Shown here piece by piece: positions 45,217-53,738 of a stretch of 64,000 nucleotides of DNA. A program made the translations under genes and the position numbers. Every line of letters starts with the position of its first letter. Position 1 is the stretch's first letter. The DNA comes from Ulvibacterium sp. Its GTDB lineage: Bacteria; Bacteroidota; Bacteroidia; Flavobacteriales; Flavobacteriaceae. The notes below the pieces were generated by a model, which was not told the DNA's origin, did no database searches, and saw nothing but the letters and a program-made list of their open reading frames with translations. The stretch is taken from the NCBI RefSeq assembly GCF_028285715.1, contig NZ_JANQOO010000035.1, positions 1-64,000 of the forward strand, in the 5' to 3' direction.

Positions 45217-45729
45217 CTACCAGTTTGTAACTGGTAGCGGAAAGAGTAAGCAATTAAATTTGAAAAGAAGGAGCCACGACATTTCTGCTGTGGCTTCGTT
45301 GTTTTAAGAAGGATACTCCCCGCTCCGCAGTAGTTGTACTGCCGCGGCACAATAAATAAGACAGCGTAAATAATAGAGTGTTAAGGGTCATGGCAAACAC
45401 CATTACCCTTTATTTCTTTTCCAGCTCCGCAGTAGTTATACTGCTGCGGCAAAGCATTGGTGCTGTTGCTTAAAAACGGAAGGTAGCTCGGTGCACAATT
45501 TTTTATAAATTGTGGTATGCAACAGGGCGTAAAACATGAAAGAAAGACAAATGGATTCTATTATTTAGAGGAAGGATCTATTTTGCCAGAGGTTACAGTA
45601 GTGCCCCAAATGTTGAAGACCATAGTATAATGGCGTTTCCACAGCAGTACAACTACTGAGGAACTGGGGATAATAGTTGATTTGTGTATCATATTAAGTC
45701 TACCACTAGTTGCAAACTGGCGGTAGCGG
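45217..45729. repeat. Cluster of two families of palindromic repeats
   Basis: Family 1: CTACCAGTT-TGT-AACTGGTAG (45217-45237, perfect) and a related 30-base copy at 45700-45729 (CTACC to GGTAGCGG). Family 2: a 23-base palindrome starting CCGCAGTAGTT at 45325-45347 and 45427-45449 (21 of 23 identical), and an inverted copy at 45639-45661 (20 of 23 against the first). Further hairpins lie between (GAGCCAC with GTGGCTT near 45271-45297). The spacing is irregular, so this is not CRISPR. Such palindromes resemble REP elements mobilised by Y1-type transposases; no such gene is in the window. Confidence 0.75.
45517..45630 (+). pseudogene. Coding remnant between palindromes
   Basis: A 37-codon frame (MQQGVKHERKTNGFYYLEEG then SILPEVTVVPQMLKTIV) reads like a real protein end rather than noise, and the frame stays open upstream to 45488 without a start. 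It is flanked by palindromic repeats. It is probably what is left of an earlier toxin tip or immunity gene displaced from the RHS locus. The identity is not known. Confidence 0.35.
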
Positions 45730-45785
45730 AGGGCATACAAGAAAAGAGTTAAAAGAAACGATTGAATTGAATATAGATAGTGAAG

Positions 45786-45998
45786 ATGATGGATTTTAAG
45801 AATTTGATTTATGCCATTTTTTGTGGTGTATTAGCTCTTTTATTGATTAGGTCGAATAGAATATGGCTCGAAAATAAGAAACGCAAACCCGAGGGATTTT
45901 CCAAAGAAATTACTAGAGCTCAAAATTTTAGGTCTTGGATGTTAATAGTATTTTTTATTTTATTGTCAATAGTGTATTTTTTTAAATATCACAATTAG
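45786..45998 (+). CDS. Small two-helix membrane protein
   Basis: The product has 70 residues from the ATG at 45786 (a second ATG follows at once). The first helix is LIYAIFCGVLALLLI (about 6-20), the basic middle is WLENKKRKPEGF, and the second helix is WMLIVFFILLSIVYFF (about 51-66). The family was not recognised. It follows the palindrome cluster by 56 bases, in the region where displaced immunity genes collect behind RHS loci, so an orphan immunity role is possible. It stands alone, with no operon partner. Confidence 0.5.
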   Translation: MMDFKNLIYAIFCGVLALLLIRSNRIWLENKKRKPEGFSKEITRAQNFRSWMLIVFFILLSIVYFFKYHN

Positions 45999-46201
45999 AA
46001 TACCCTATAAAACGCAAATAAAGGCATTTCTTTTTGTTAGAAACTTCATAGTGGCATGGGGTTATTTTTTAGAATATAATCTGTAGCTATTTTTCTAAGG
46101 AAAAATATCAATGCATTCAGCTTTGACCGACTCTTAGTTCCTCATATCGAAATCCCCTGCATTTCATCTAAAACCGGTTCATTTTGTAGTATTTTACCCA
46201 C

Positions 46202-46209
46202 TATTTTTG
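46202..46209 (+). promoter_or_regulatory. -7 promoter box of the T9SS adhesin gene
   Basis: TATTTTTG matches TAnnTTTG and lies 40 bases before the TTG start. A TTG at 46184-46186 is closer than the usual -33 spacing, so the upstream element is poor. Confidence 0.5.
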
Positions 46210-46249
46210 TACTTTTAACGTATTATAGTGCTTAAACCAAAACCTTACC

Positions 46250-49200
46250 TTGAAAAACGTATTCCCCCTAGTTTTTTCCTTGTTTATTTCTATTGCCGTA
46301 CATGCTCAGCGGGAGGCAGCCATCTGGTATTTTGGACGGAATGCCGGGGTGGATTTCAATTCCGGCACCCCCGTGGCCCTTACGGACGGGGCTTTGAATA
46401 CGGTTGAGGGTTGTGCCACAGTCTCCGATGCTGGGGGTAACCTTTTATTCTATACGGACGGTACCGATGTATGGAACCGAAACCATCAGGTGATGCCCAA
46501 CGGTACGGGCCTTTTGGGCAATGAGACGAGTACCCAGTCCGCCATTGTAGTCCCCATACCGGAGTCTCCCAACCGTTATTATGTTCTTACTGTACTGCAG
46601 GAAGCAAAGAGCCCAGGGCTTAATTACTCCGTCCTGGACATGAATTTGGATGGCGGGTTAGGAGATATCACCGCCCAAAAGAACATCACACTGGAAATGC
46701 GAGTGGCCGAAAAACTCACTGCCGTACAACATGCCAACAAGCGGGACATATGGGTCCTGGCCCACAGATGGGACAGCGATGCCTTTTTGGCCTATCTGGT
46801 TACACCAACGGGCATTAATCCCGTTCCCGTAGAATCCAATGTGGGGAGTATGCATGCCACGCTCTTTTCTTCAGGCTATGCAGGCTACATGAAGGTCTCA
46901 CCAACAGGAAACAAACTGGTGGCGTGTATTCTCCAACTGGGTGTGGTTGAGCTTTTTGATTTTGACAATGCCACGGGTAGGGTGAGCAATGCGCTACAAC
47001 TGGATCAAGATTCGTTCAAGGGCTACTATGGGGCCGAATTTTCCCCAAGTGGCCGATTTTTATACCTTACCGATGCCATAAATGTCATACCTCGTAGGAG
47101 CATATTATACCAGTATGATACCCAGAGCGCGGATATCGTAGGTTCTCGAACAATAGTCTATGATGACATGGGTCAGGGTCTCACGGCCATAAGGGGCCTG
47201 CAATTGGGGATTGACGGAAAAATCTATGCCGCCAACACCAACCGGCCATTTTTAAGTTCCATAGAGAATCCTGAGGAACCGGGCCCGGCCTGTAATTTTG
47301 TACTGGAGAGTGTGGACCTTAATGGCAGGCTTAGCACCCTTGGATTGCCCCAATTTATCCAATCCTTTTTCCTGTTGGGGTTTGAAGTGGATCAGTTTTG
47401 TTTGGGATCTCCTACTACCTTTCAACTTAACCTAAGCGAACCGGTAGTTTCCATTAGCTGGGACTTCGGCGACGGGAACACGTCTACTGTGGAAGATCCG
47501 TCCCATACCTATGCCGCCCCGGGCACCTATACGGTTACCGTTACGGCAAGTACAGCCTCGCAAACCAAAGTGGAAACGGAGATTATTACCATATCTGAAA
47601 CACCGACGGCGAACCCAACGCCGGACTTCGAGGTGTGTAGCTTGGATCCGGCCTACGGCTTCGACCTGTCCACAAAGGATGTTGAAGTCCTGGGCACCCA
47701 ATCCGCCACGGATTATATTGTAGCCTACTACCCGAGCCTGACGGACGCTCAAAGCGGGGCGAATCCCCTGCCCACTACGTATGAGAACACGGATCCCGTG
47801 GAGACAATCTTCGCCCGGATCTCCAACGGTAACTATACAGACTGTTACGATATCACAAGTTTCGACCTTGTGGTAAAACAGGCCCCCGAGCTGCATCCCG
47901 TCTCGGACTGGACAGTCTGCGATACGGACACGGACGGGCTTTTCACCTTTGACCTCTCCATCAAGGACAGCGAGGCACTGAACGGGCAGGACCCGGCCGA
48001 TTTCTCGGTAAGCTACCACACTACACAGACCGATGCCGAAAGTGGAGTAAATCCCATCGGCCCCAACCATACGAACACGGCGACGCCGGAGACGATATAT
48101 TTTAGGATAGGGAACGCCACCTATCCCGAATGTTACGAGACCGGAAGTTTCAATCTGGAGGTCATCGACCAGGTTGTGGCCCATACGCCCCAGGATCTGG
48201 ACCATTGTGACGATGACAACGACGGCGAGGCCGTTTTCGACCTAACAGTGACGGAGGCGGAGATCATTGGGAGCCAGAACCCGGCCGGGCTGGTCCTTAG
48301 CTACCACGAAAGCCAGGCGGATGCCGATTCCGGGAACAATGCCCTAAATGCCATGGACTATCTGTCCACCGCCTACCAAAATACGATTTACGTCCGGGTA
48401 GCCAATACCTCCGATGCCAGCTGCTATGACACCACTTCCTTCCAATTGAATATCTTCGATACGCCGGTACTGCCCGAGGTATCGGATTGGCAGGTTTGCG
48501 ACGACGACAACGATGGGCGGTATACCTTTGACCTCACCGAGAAGGCCAACGAGATCTTGGCCGGTACCTCCGTTTCCTTTTACGAATCCCAGGCGAACGC
48601 GGACAACGCGATCAATGCCTTAGGAGGGACCTACCAAAATACAGGTAATCCGCAAACCCTGTATTATCGGATGGAGAACGCGAATCATCCGGATTGTTAC
48701 GCTACGGGCACGTTCCAACTGCAGGTCTTCGATACCCCCATGGCCCATGCACCGGAGCCCCTTATTGTCTGTGATACCGACGGGACGGGGATGCTCACCT
48801 TAGACCTTTCCGCCAAGGACACGGAGGTGCTGGACGGCCAGGATCCCAATGACTTTATGGTCCTGTACTTCGCCACCCAAACCGATGCGGACGCCAACGT
48901 AAACGCGTTACCGAAATCGGCTTATACCAATACAGCGACCAGGGAGACCCTCTATGCCCGTATCCAGAACAACAATAATGAAGATTGCCATGATGTAACA
49001 AGCTTGGAGCTCATCATTAACCCAAGACCACAGACACAATTGGAGGAGACCTATGTCATCTGTCCGGACAGTCCCGAACTTACCTTGGACGGGGGCGATT
49101 TTGAGAGCTGGTCCTGGCGCGACGGGAACGGGACAGAGATCGGTACGGGCCGCATCCTTGATATCGCGCAACTAGACGATTATTCCTTGACGGTCACAGA

Positions 49201-49723
49201 GACCCTAAACGGGGTCACTTGTGAAAGGACGGTCCCTTTCGAGGTGATTTCCTCGGGCGCACCGGACGATTTTAGTACGGAGATCGTCGGCTTCGGGGAC
49301 CGTGTCACTATAGTAGTTACGGCTACTGGTATGGGGGAGTTCGAATACTCCATGGACGGGGAAAACTACCGGGAAGACAACAGCTTGGAGGTCTTCCCCG
49401 GGGAATATACCGTCTATGTCCGGGACAAGTTTCTTTGTCGTACTCTAGAGAAGGAGATTATTGCGCTAGGTTACCAAAAATTCTTTACTCCGAACGGGGA
49501 CGGCTCCCATGAACATTGGAACATCATAGGGGCGGAACGGTATCTGGAATCCAAGCTCTATATCTACGACCGTTACGGAAAGCTGATCGCCCAGGTACTC
49601 CCGGACGGCCCGGGCTGGGACGGTACCTTCCGTGGGGTTGCCATGCCCTCCTCGGACTACTGGTTTCGCTATGAGCTGGGGCAAGGGAAATCCTTTACGG
49701 GGCATTTTACCTTAAAAAGATAA
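46250..49723 (+). CDS. T9SS type B (CHU_C) surface protein with PKD and repeats
   Basis: This protein has 1157 residues and starts at TTG 46250. That start gives a textbook signal peptide (KNVFPLVFSLFISIAVHAQ) and no ATG fits. Order: a beta-propeller-like N-part (AIWYFGRNAGVDFNSG, YYVLTVLQEAKSPG; about 20-375), a PKD domain (ISWDFGDGNTSTVEDPSHTY, near 405), six modules of about 80-105 residues with CDTDTDGLFTFDLS or CDDDNDGRYTFDLT motifs that likely bind calcium, and the type B sorting end (YQKFFTPNGDGSHEHW, LYIYDRYGKLIAQ, MPSSDYWFRYELG, HFTLKR). The end sends it through T9SS to the surface. The pilus-like operon starts 75 bases later. Confidence 0.92.
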   Translation: MKNVFPLVFSLFISIAVHAQREAAIWYFGRNAGVDFNSGTPVALTDGALNTVEGCATVSDAGGNLLFYTDGTDVWNRNHQVMPNGTGLLGNETSTQSAIVVPIPESPNRYYVLTVLQEAKSPGLNYSVLDMNLDGGLGDITAQKNITLEMRVAEKLTAVQHANKRDIWVLAHRWDSDAFLAYLVTPTGINPVPVESNVGSMHATLFSSGYAGYMKVSPTGNKLVACILQLGVVELFDFDNATGRVSNALQLDQDSFKGYYGAEFSPSGRFLYLTDAINVIPRRSILYQYDTQSADIVGSRTIVYDDMGQGLTAIRGLQLGIDGKIYAANTNRPFLSSIENPEEPGPACNFVLESVDLNGRLSTLGLPQFIQSFFLLGFEVDQFCLGSPTTFQLNLSEPVVSISWDFGDGNTSTVEDPSHTYAAPGTYTVTVTASTASQTKVETEIITISETPTANPTPDFEVCSLDPAYGFDLSTKDVEVLGTQSATDYIVAYYPSLTDAQSGANPLPTTYENTDPVETIFARISNGNYTDCYDITSFDLVVKQAPELHPVSDWTVCDTDTDGLFTFDLSIKDSEALNGQDPADFSVSYHTTQTDAESGVNPIGPNHTNTATPETIYFRIGNATYPECYETGSFNLEVIDQVVAHTPQDLDHCDDDNDGEAVFDLTVTEAEIIGSQNPAGLVLSYHESQADADSGNNALNAMDYLSTAYQNTIYVRVANTSDASCYDTTSFQLNIFDTPVLPEVSDWQVCDDDNDGRYTFDLTEKANEILAGTSVSFYESQANADNAINALGGTYQNTGNPQTLYYRMENANHPDCYATGTFQLQVFDTPMAHAPEPLIVCDTDGTGMLTLDLSAKDTEVLDGQDPNDFMVLYFATQTDADANVNALPKSAYTNTATRETLYARIQNNNNEDCHDVTSLELIINPRPQTQLEETYVICPDSPELTLDGGDFESWSWRDGNGTEIGTGRILDIAQLDDYSLTVTETLNGVTCERTVPFEVISSGAPDDFSTEIVGFGDRVTIVVTATGMGEFEYSMDGENYREDNSLEVFPGEYTVYVRDKFLCRTLEKEIIALGYQKFFTPNGDGSHEHWNIIGAERYLESKLYIYDRYGKLIAQVLPDGPGWDGTFRGVAMPSSDYWFRYELGQGKSFTGHFTLKR

Positions 49724-49798
49724 CAGGGACTATATTTTTACCCCTAATGATACAACACTTCAAGGATAAAATCGTTATACTTTGTAAGAAACCTACTT

Positions 49799-50518
49799 AT
49801 GCGAATATATTCTGTATCATTGTCCCTCATGGTATTGCTATGTTCCTGTGCCTCGCTCAAGAACGTAAGCTCTTTTGAGCGGCATGCCCCATCGCTTGGA
49901 ACCATTGGGAACCAAAGCCAATCCCTATTGCACACCAGTTTCCAACGCATAGGGCATCCATCCTTGGAACGTCCCATTGCTGTTTTGGTAAAGGAAGTTC
50001 CCTTTACGAAGTCTAGTTTTAAGAAGTACACAGCTTACAAGAAGAATTCGGGCATGGTTCCGGAAATACAATTAATTGATTCCCTGGGTACTAAATCCAG
50101 TTATCTGTGTCTGGAGATTACAGACAAGATTGCGTTACGGGATGCCTTGAACAGCGAGAAAAACAATAGTGTACTAAGTTATTTGGAGAAGGACGATGCC
50201 TATTGTCTGGTATATAAGATCGCCCTGTACCCTAATTTGGAAGCGTATCGTCTCTTGATGCAATCAGACCGACTTTTTTTGGAAACCGACAGAAATGGCA
50301 TTCTGATCTTGAAAGCCAGAAATAGGAACTTGGACAAGGAAATAATCCTTTCCCAAATGGAGATTTTTGACTATAGTAGTCTAGGATTCTGTTGGGGGGA
50401 GACCCAATACGGCAGAAAGCAAATAGAGGCCCTGGTGGGTGATGGGGATTCCTGCCCCAAAAATACGGAACGCAAGGCCTATAAACTGGATGAAAGCAAA
50501 TCCTATTTAAAACTATGA
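49799..50518 (+). CDS. Lipoprotein at head of the second secretion operon
   Basis: The protein has 239 residues. A lipoprotein-type signal (VSLSLMVLLCSCAS) is followed by an alpha/beta domain without a recognised family (IAVLVKEVPFTKSSFKKYT, LCLEITDKIALRDALNS, FLETDRNGILILKARNR). The C-terminus is cysteine-containing (FCWGETQYGR, DSCPKN). It overlaps the next lipoprotein gene by four bases (ATGA). In T2SS a lipoprotein pilotin (GspS) brings the secretin to the outer membrane, and either lipoprotein here could do that; sequence does not prove it. Confidence 0.65.
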   Translation: MRIYSVSLSLMVLLCSCASLKNVSSFERHAPSLGTIGNQSQSLLHTSFQRIGHPSLERPIAVLVKEVPFTKSSFKKYTAYKKNSGMVPEIQLIDSLGTKSSYLCLEITDKIALRDALNSEKNNSVLSYLEKDDAYCLVYKIALYPNLEAYRLLMQSDRLFLETDRNGILILKARNRNLDKEIILSQMEIFDYSSLGFCWGETQYGRKQIEALVGDGDSCPKNTERKAYKLDESKSYLKL

Positions 50519-51219
50519 GAGTACTATTTACGATTATGGGGTTGGCCCTTTTTCTTGTTGGCCTCACCTCCTGTGAGGACATCTTGGAGGTACCTGATAT
50601 TTCCGGCCAGCGGGTGGAATTGGTGGCTCCCCTGAACAATACCGTAGTAAACCAAAATACGGTAAATCTGACCTGGAATGGCCTTGCCGATGTGGATGCC
50701 TATCGCATACAGGTAGCCCTGCCGAATTTTGAAAACGCAGCACAAATTGTACTGGATAGTCTAATCGTTCGGGATACCTTGGGCCAAATAGCTACCGGCC
50801 TGGAGCGCCTATTACTACTTAATGGGGGCTATGAATGGCGGATACAAGGATTGAACAGTGGTTTTGAAACGCCTTTTACAAGTGCCATTTTCTCGATCAA
50901 TGGCGATGAAAATTTGGATTTGACACCCCCCAATGTTCCCATACCTACTTCACCATCTGACGGGGCTTCCCTGGATGATGCCGAGGTGAATTTTGCTTGG
51001 ACACGCCAAGATGTTTCCGGAACCGCTGAGCGGGACAGTATTTTCATTTTTAAGGATGAGGCCCTTCAGGTGTTGGAGACAAAAGGACTAGGTGCCAATA
51101 AGACGTATACGACCAATTTAGGTGATGATACCTATTTCTGGTTTGTACAAGCTTTTGATGGGGCAGGTAACGAGAGTAACACCTCGGAAGTGTTTGAGTT
51201 TACCGTTAACGTTCCCTAA
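50515..51219 (+). CDS. Lipoprotein with two Fn3-like domains
   Basis: The product has 234 residues. The lipoprotein signal ends LVGLTSCED (Cys20). Two fibronectin-like beta sandwiches follow: VELVAPLNNTVVNQNTVNLT to YEWRIQGLNSG and PPNVPIPTSPSDGASLDDAE to YFWFVQAFDGAGNESN. The second is the more canonical. It is embedded in the operon with a four-base overlap upstream and a one-base gap downstream. It may be a surface or periplasmic adaptor of the secretion system, or a cargo receptor. Confidence 0.72.
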   Translation: MRVLFTIMGLALFLVGLTSCEDILEVPDISGQRVELVAPLNNTVVNQNTVNLTWNGLADVDAYRIQVALPNFENAAQIVLDSLIVRDTLGQIATGLERLLLLNGGYEWRIQGLNSGFETPFTSAIFSINGDENLDLTPPNVPIPTSPSDGASLDDAEVNFAWTRQDVSGTAERDSIFIFKDEALQVLETKGLGANKTYTTNLGDDTYFWFVQAFDGAGNESNTSEVFEFTVNVP

Positions 51220-51220
51220 G

Positions 51221-51688
51221 ATGAAAAAGAATCAAAAAACATATGTATTGTTGACGGTGGTGCTGGCCATTTGGGGTATCCTGGGATTTAAGGTTATAAA
51301 GACCGTAAATCCGGATTCAGACCCAACTGTACGGCCCATTGCTTCGGAAAAATTCAAGCCTATCCAGTTTCAGGAAAGGGATACGTTTAGTATTTTGGCC
51401 AATTACCGGGATCCCTTTTTGGGCACGCTTCCCAAATCACTTACACCCAAAAAACCAAAAAGAACGTTTCAAAAAAAGGATACGCTTCCCAAACGGGACA
51501 TTCTGTATACCGGTTTTATTGCGGAAAGCTCCTCCGGTCAGGAGATTTTCTTTTTGACGATTGACGGCCACCAACAACTCATGGCCAAAAATGAAGTATT
51601 CCGAAAGGTAAAGTTGCTCTCCGGCGATCCGAAAAAAGTCAGGGTCCGCTTTGATGGAAAAGCAAAGACCATACCCTTGACCCAATGA
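51221..51688 (+). CDS. GspC/PilP-like inner membrane coupling protein
   Basis: The product has 155 residues from the ATG at 51221. One N-terminal helix (YVLLTVVLAIWGILGFKVI) precedes a proline- and lysine-rich linker (KSLTPKKPKRTFQKK) and a small beta domain (ILYTGFIAESSSGQEIFFLT, QQLMAKNEVFRKVKLLSG, KVRVRFDGKAKTIPLTQ). A single helix with a short homology-region-like beta domain is the plan of GspC and PilP, which touch the secretin from the inner membrane. Similarity is structural in pattern, not strong in sequence. Its stop overlaps the next start (ATGA). Confidence 0.68.
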   Translation: MKKNQKTYVLLTVVLAIWGILGFKVIKTVNPDSDPTVRPIASEKFKPIQFQERDTFSILANYRDPFLGTLPKSLTPKKPKRTFQKKDTLPKRDILYTGFIAESSSGQEIFFLTIDGHQQLMAKNEVFRKVKLLSGDPKKVRVRFDGKAKTIPLTQ

Positions 51689-52953
51689 AAGCTCCTATAA
51701 AGATAAGGGCCGGGGCCTTGCAGTTTGTACTCTTTATAGGGGCTATCATAGCTATACTCCTTTTTGCCTTTGTATTGATTTCCTATACCCACAGCTTTTT
51801 CGGAAAAAAGACGGATTTGATGGTAGAAGTCATCCAAGGGACAGAGTATGGGCTGCAATATGCCTATCAAAAGAATATGAGGGCAGGGGAAATCCTCCAA
51901 GTACCTGCCACCGAAAACTCGGGCATTTCCATTACGGTTCAAAAAGCGTATTGGGGTATTTTCGAAAAATATGTTTCCCTAGCCGAGCAGGGACAACAAT
52001 CGTTTTCAAAACTTGCCCTTTCGGGAAATTACTACCCGGAAGGCTTGCCCGCCTTATATCTTAAGGACAAACAAAGACCCTTGATCATTGCTGGAAATTC
52101 CAAGATTATGGGGGACGCCTATTTGCCGCAACAGGGTATCCGAATGGGAAATATTTCCGGAAATTCCTATCGTCATAGTCGGCTGGTGTATGGTCGGGAG
52201 AAACTTAGCCAGGCCACTATGCCCAAGATACCAGAAGAGGTTACAGGGCAAATAAATCGATTGTTACGTACCAATCCGGATGGGGCATCTGCGGTTTCGT
52301 TGCGACCCAAAATGACATTAAAGAACTCCTTTACTTCCCCAACAATCGACATTAATGGTGACATCATGGAATTGGAAGGTGTTTCGCTAACTGGCAATAT
52401 CAGAATTATAGCCTCCCATAAAATTGTGGTTCTTCCCACCGCGATGCTTAGGGATGTGCTACTTATCGCTCCTGAAATTGAGATTCGAGACGGGGTCAAA
52501 GGGTATTTTCAGGCCATTGCCAGTAAAAGAATAAATGTGGGCAGGCACTGCGAACTGGCCTATCCGTCCGCGCTAGTTGTAAAGGAAAAGCGAAGCAAAG
52601 GGACGCCCCAGGGGAGGCATCGAAATGCCAATCTCTTTATCGATGACCAAACTTCAGTTCATGGGGTGGTACTTTATCTGGACGAATCCGAAGAACGTAC
52701 CTACACCCCCCAAATAAAAATCTCAAAAAATGCCCTAGTTCGCGGACAGGTTTACTGTACGGAAAACTTGGAGCTGCCCGGAACAGTGTTGGGTAGCGTA
52801 ACCACGGATGCCTTTATCGCCCTGGCGAACGGAAGTATCTATCAGAACCATTTGTACGATGGTCATTTGGATAGTAGCAGACTACCCTTGACCTATGTGG
52901 GTCTTCCTATGGCGAGCTCAGGGAATAAAAAAACGATGAAATGGCTGTATTAA
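51685..52953 (+). CDS. GspK-like pseudopilin with beta-helix domain
   Basis: The protein has 422 residues. The start KAPIKIRA then GALQFVLFIGAIIAILLFAF looks like a prepilin helix with Ala at -1 and no Glu at +5, the mark of GspK minor pseudopilins. The rest is not GspK-like: after residue about 210 it has repeated short strands (TIDINGDIMELEGVSLTG, IRIIASHKIVVLPTAM, LIAPEIEIRDGVKGYF, IKISKNALVRGQVYC) like a bactofilin-type beta-helix. A pilin helix joined to such a domain could cap or broaden the filament tip. Function is inferred. It overlaps the next gene by 13 bases. Confidence 0.6.
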   Translation: MKAPIKIRAGALQFVLFIGAIIAILLFAFVLISYTHSFFGKKTDLMVEVIQGTEYGLQYAYQKNMRAGEILQVPATENSGISITVQKAYWGIFEKYVSLAEQGQQSFSKLALSGNYYPEGLPALYLKDKQRPLIIAGNSKIMGDAYLPQQGIRMGNISGNSYRHSRLVYGREKLSQATMPKIPEEVTGQINRLLRTNPDGASAVSLRPKMTLKNSFTSPTIDINGDIMELEGVSLTGNIRIIASHKIVVLPTAMLRDVLLIAPEIEIRDGVKGYFQAIASKRINVGRHCELAYPSALVVKEKRSKGTPQGRHRNANLFIDDQTSVHGVVLYLDESEERTYTPQIKISKNALVRGQVYCTENLELPGTVLGSVTTDAFIALANGSIYQNHLYDGHLDSSRLPLTYVGLPMASSGNKKTMKWLY

Positions 52954-53276
52954 AACGGGTAAAGGCATCGACCTTAATGGAAACCTTGGTCGCCACAGTC
53001 TTGATCGTGGTCATTTTTATGATCAGTAGCATGCTGTTGAACAATCTGTTTTCGAATACATTAAAGGGAAGTGATCGTCAAATGGAAGAAGGGTTAAACC
53101 AATTGATCTATGCCTATGGCCATGGAAAGCTGGGATTGCCCTATTACGAAGAAATGGGGGACTGCGTGTTTTCCGTAACAGTCATAAACCAGAATGGCAC
53201 GGAAACAATTCGGTTTGAGGTTACCGATCAGCTATCCCAAAAAACGATAGGCAAATCAATCATATATGCAAACTAG
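52941..53276 (+). CDS. Minor pseudopilin, GspI/PilV-like
   Basis: The protein has 111 residues. The leader MAVLKRVKA is followed by STLMETLVATVLIVVIFMIS, with Glu at +5 and Ala at -1. The short C-terminal domain has KLGLPYYEEMGDCVFSVTV and a strand-rich end (TIRFEVTDQLSQKTIGK). Size and order (after K-like and before J-like) agree with GspI, which starts the tip complex. It overlaps both neighbours by about a dozen bases, so production is tightly coupled. Confidence 0.78.
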   Translation: MAVLKRVKASTLMETLVATVLIVVIFMISSMLLNNLFSNTLKGSDRQMEEGLNQLIYAYGHGKLGLPYYEEMGDCVFSVTVINQNGTETIRFEVTDQLSQKTIGKSIIYAN

Positions 53277-53736
53277 ATTTCGGAAAATAAACGCCTTTAC
53301 TTTAAGTGAGATAATCGTAGTATTACTGATTACGACCATGGTGGTGGGGATGGCCTTTTCGGTACTCCGGCTGGTGCAGAACCAAATGAACGGGATAGCA
53401 GGGAACTATGAACGAAACACGGAGTTTAATCTACTGCGCCAATCCCTTTGGATCGATTTCAATCGATTCGATAGGGTTTACTACAATGAAAAGAGCCGGG
53501 AATTGCAGTTTGTCAATGCAATAGGTCAGCGGACGTATCGTTTTGAAGAAGACTTTATTACCAAGGATATCGATACATTCCGCTTAAAATGGGAATCGCA
53601 ACGCTTTCTTTTTGAAAACAATGAAAGTCGCCTTGGGGAAATCGATGCCCTACATTTCCAAACCACCAAGGCGTTCGGTAACCGAACACTTTTTGTATTT
53701 AAGAACAACGCTGCCACAACGTACATGAACCACTAG
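53266..53736 (+). CDS. Minor pseudopilin, GspJ/PilW-like
   Basis: The protein has 156 residues. The leader MQTRFRKINA is followed by FTLSEIIVVLLITTMVVGMA, with Glu at +5 and Ala at -1. The globular part (NTEFNLLRQSLWIDFNRFD, YYNEKSRELQFVNAIG, RFEEDFITKDIDTFRL) is the J-type domain in reduced form. It lies between the I-like gene and the platform gene. The three pseudopilins of the locus with a +5 glutamate all have alanine at -1. Confidence 0.78.
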   Translation: MQTRFRKINAFTLSEIIVVLLITTMVVGMAFSVLRLVQNQMNGIAGNYERNTEFNLLRQSLWIDFNRFDRVYYNEKSRELQFVNAIGQRTYRFEEDFITKDIDTFRLKWESQRFLFENNESRLGEIDALHFQTTKAFGNRTLFVFKNNAATTYMNH

Positions 53737-53738
53737 GT

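Noticed and set aside
45217-45729. CRISPR array
   Set aside because: The repeats are palindromes of two families with irregular spacing and mixed orientation, with no regular spacers and no cas genes.
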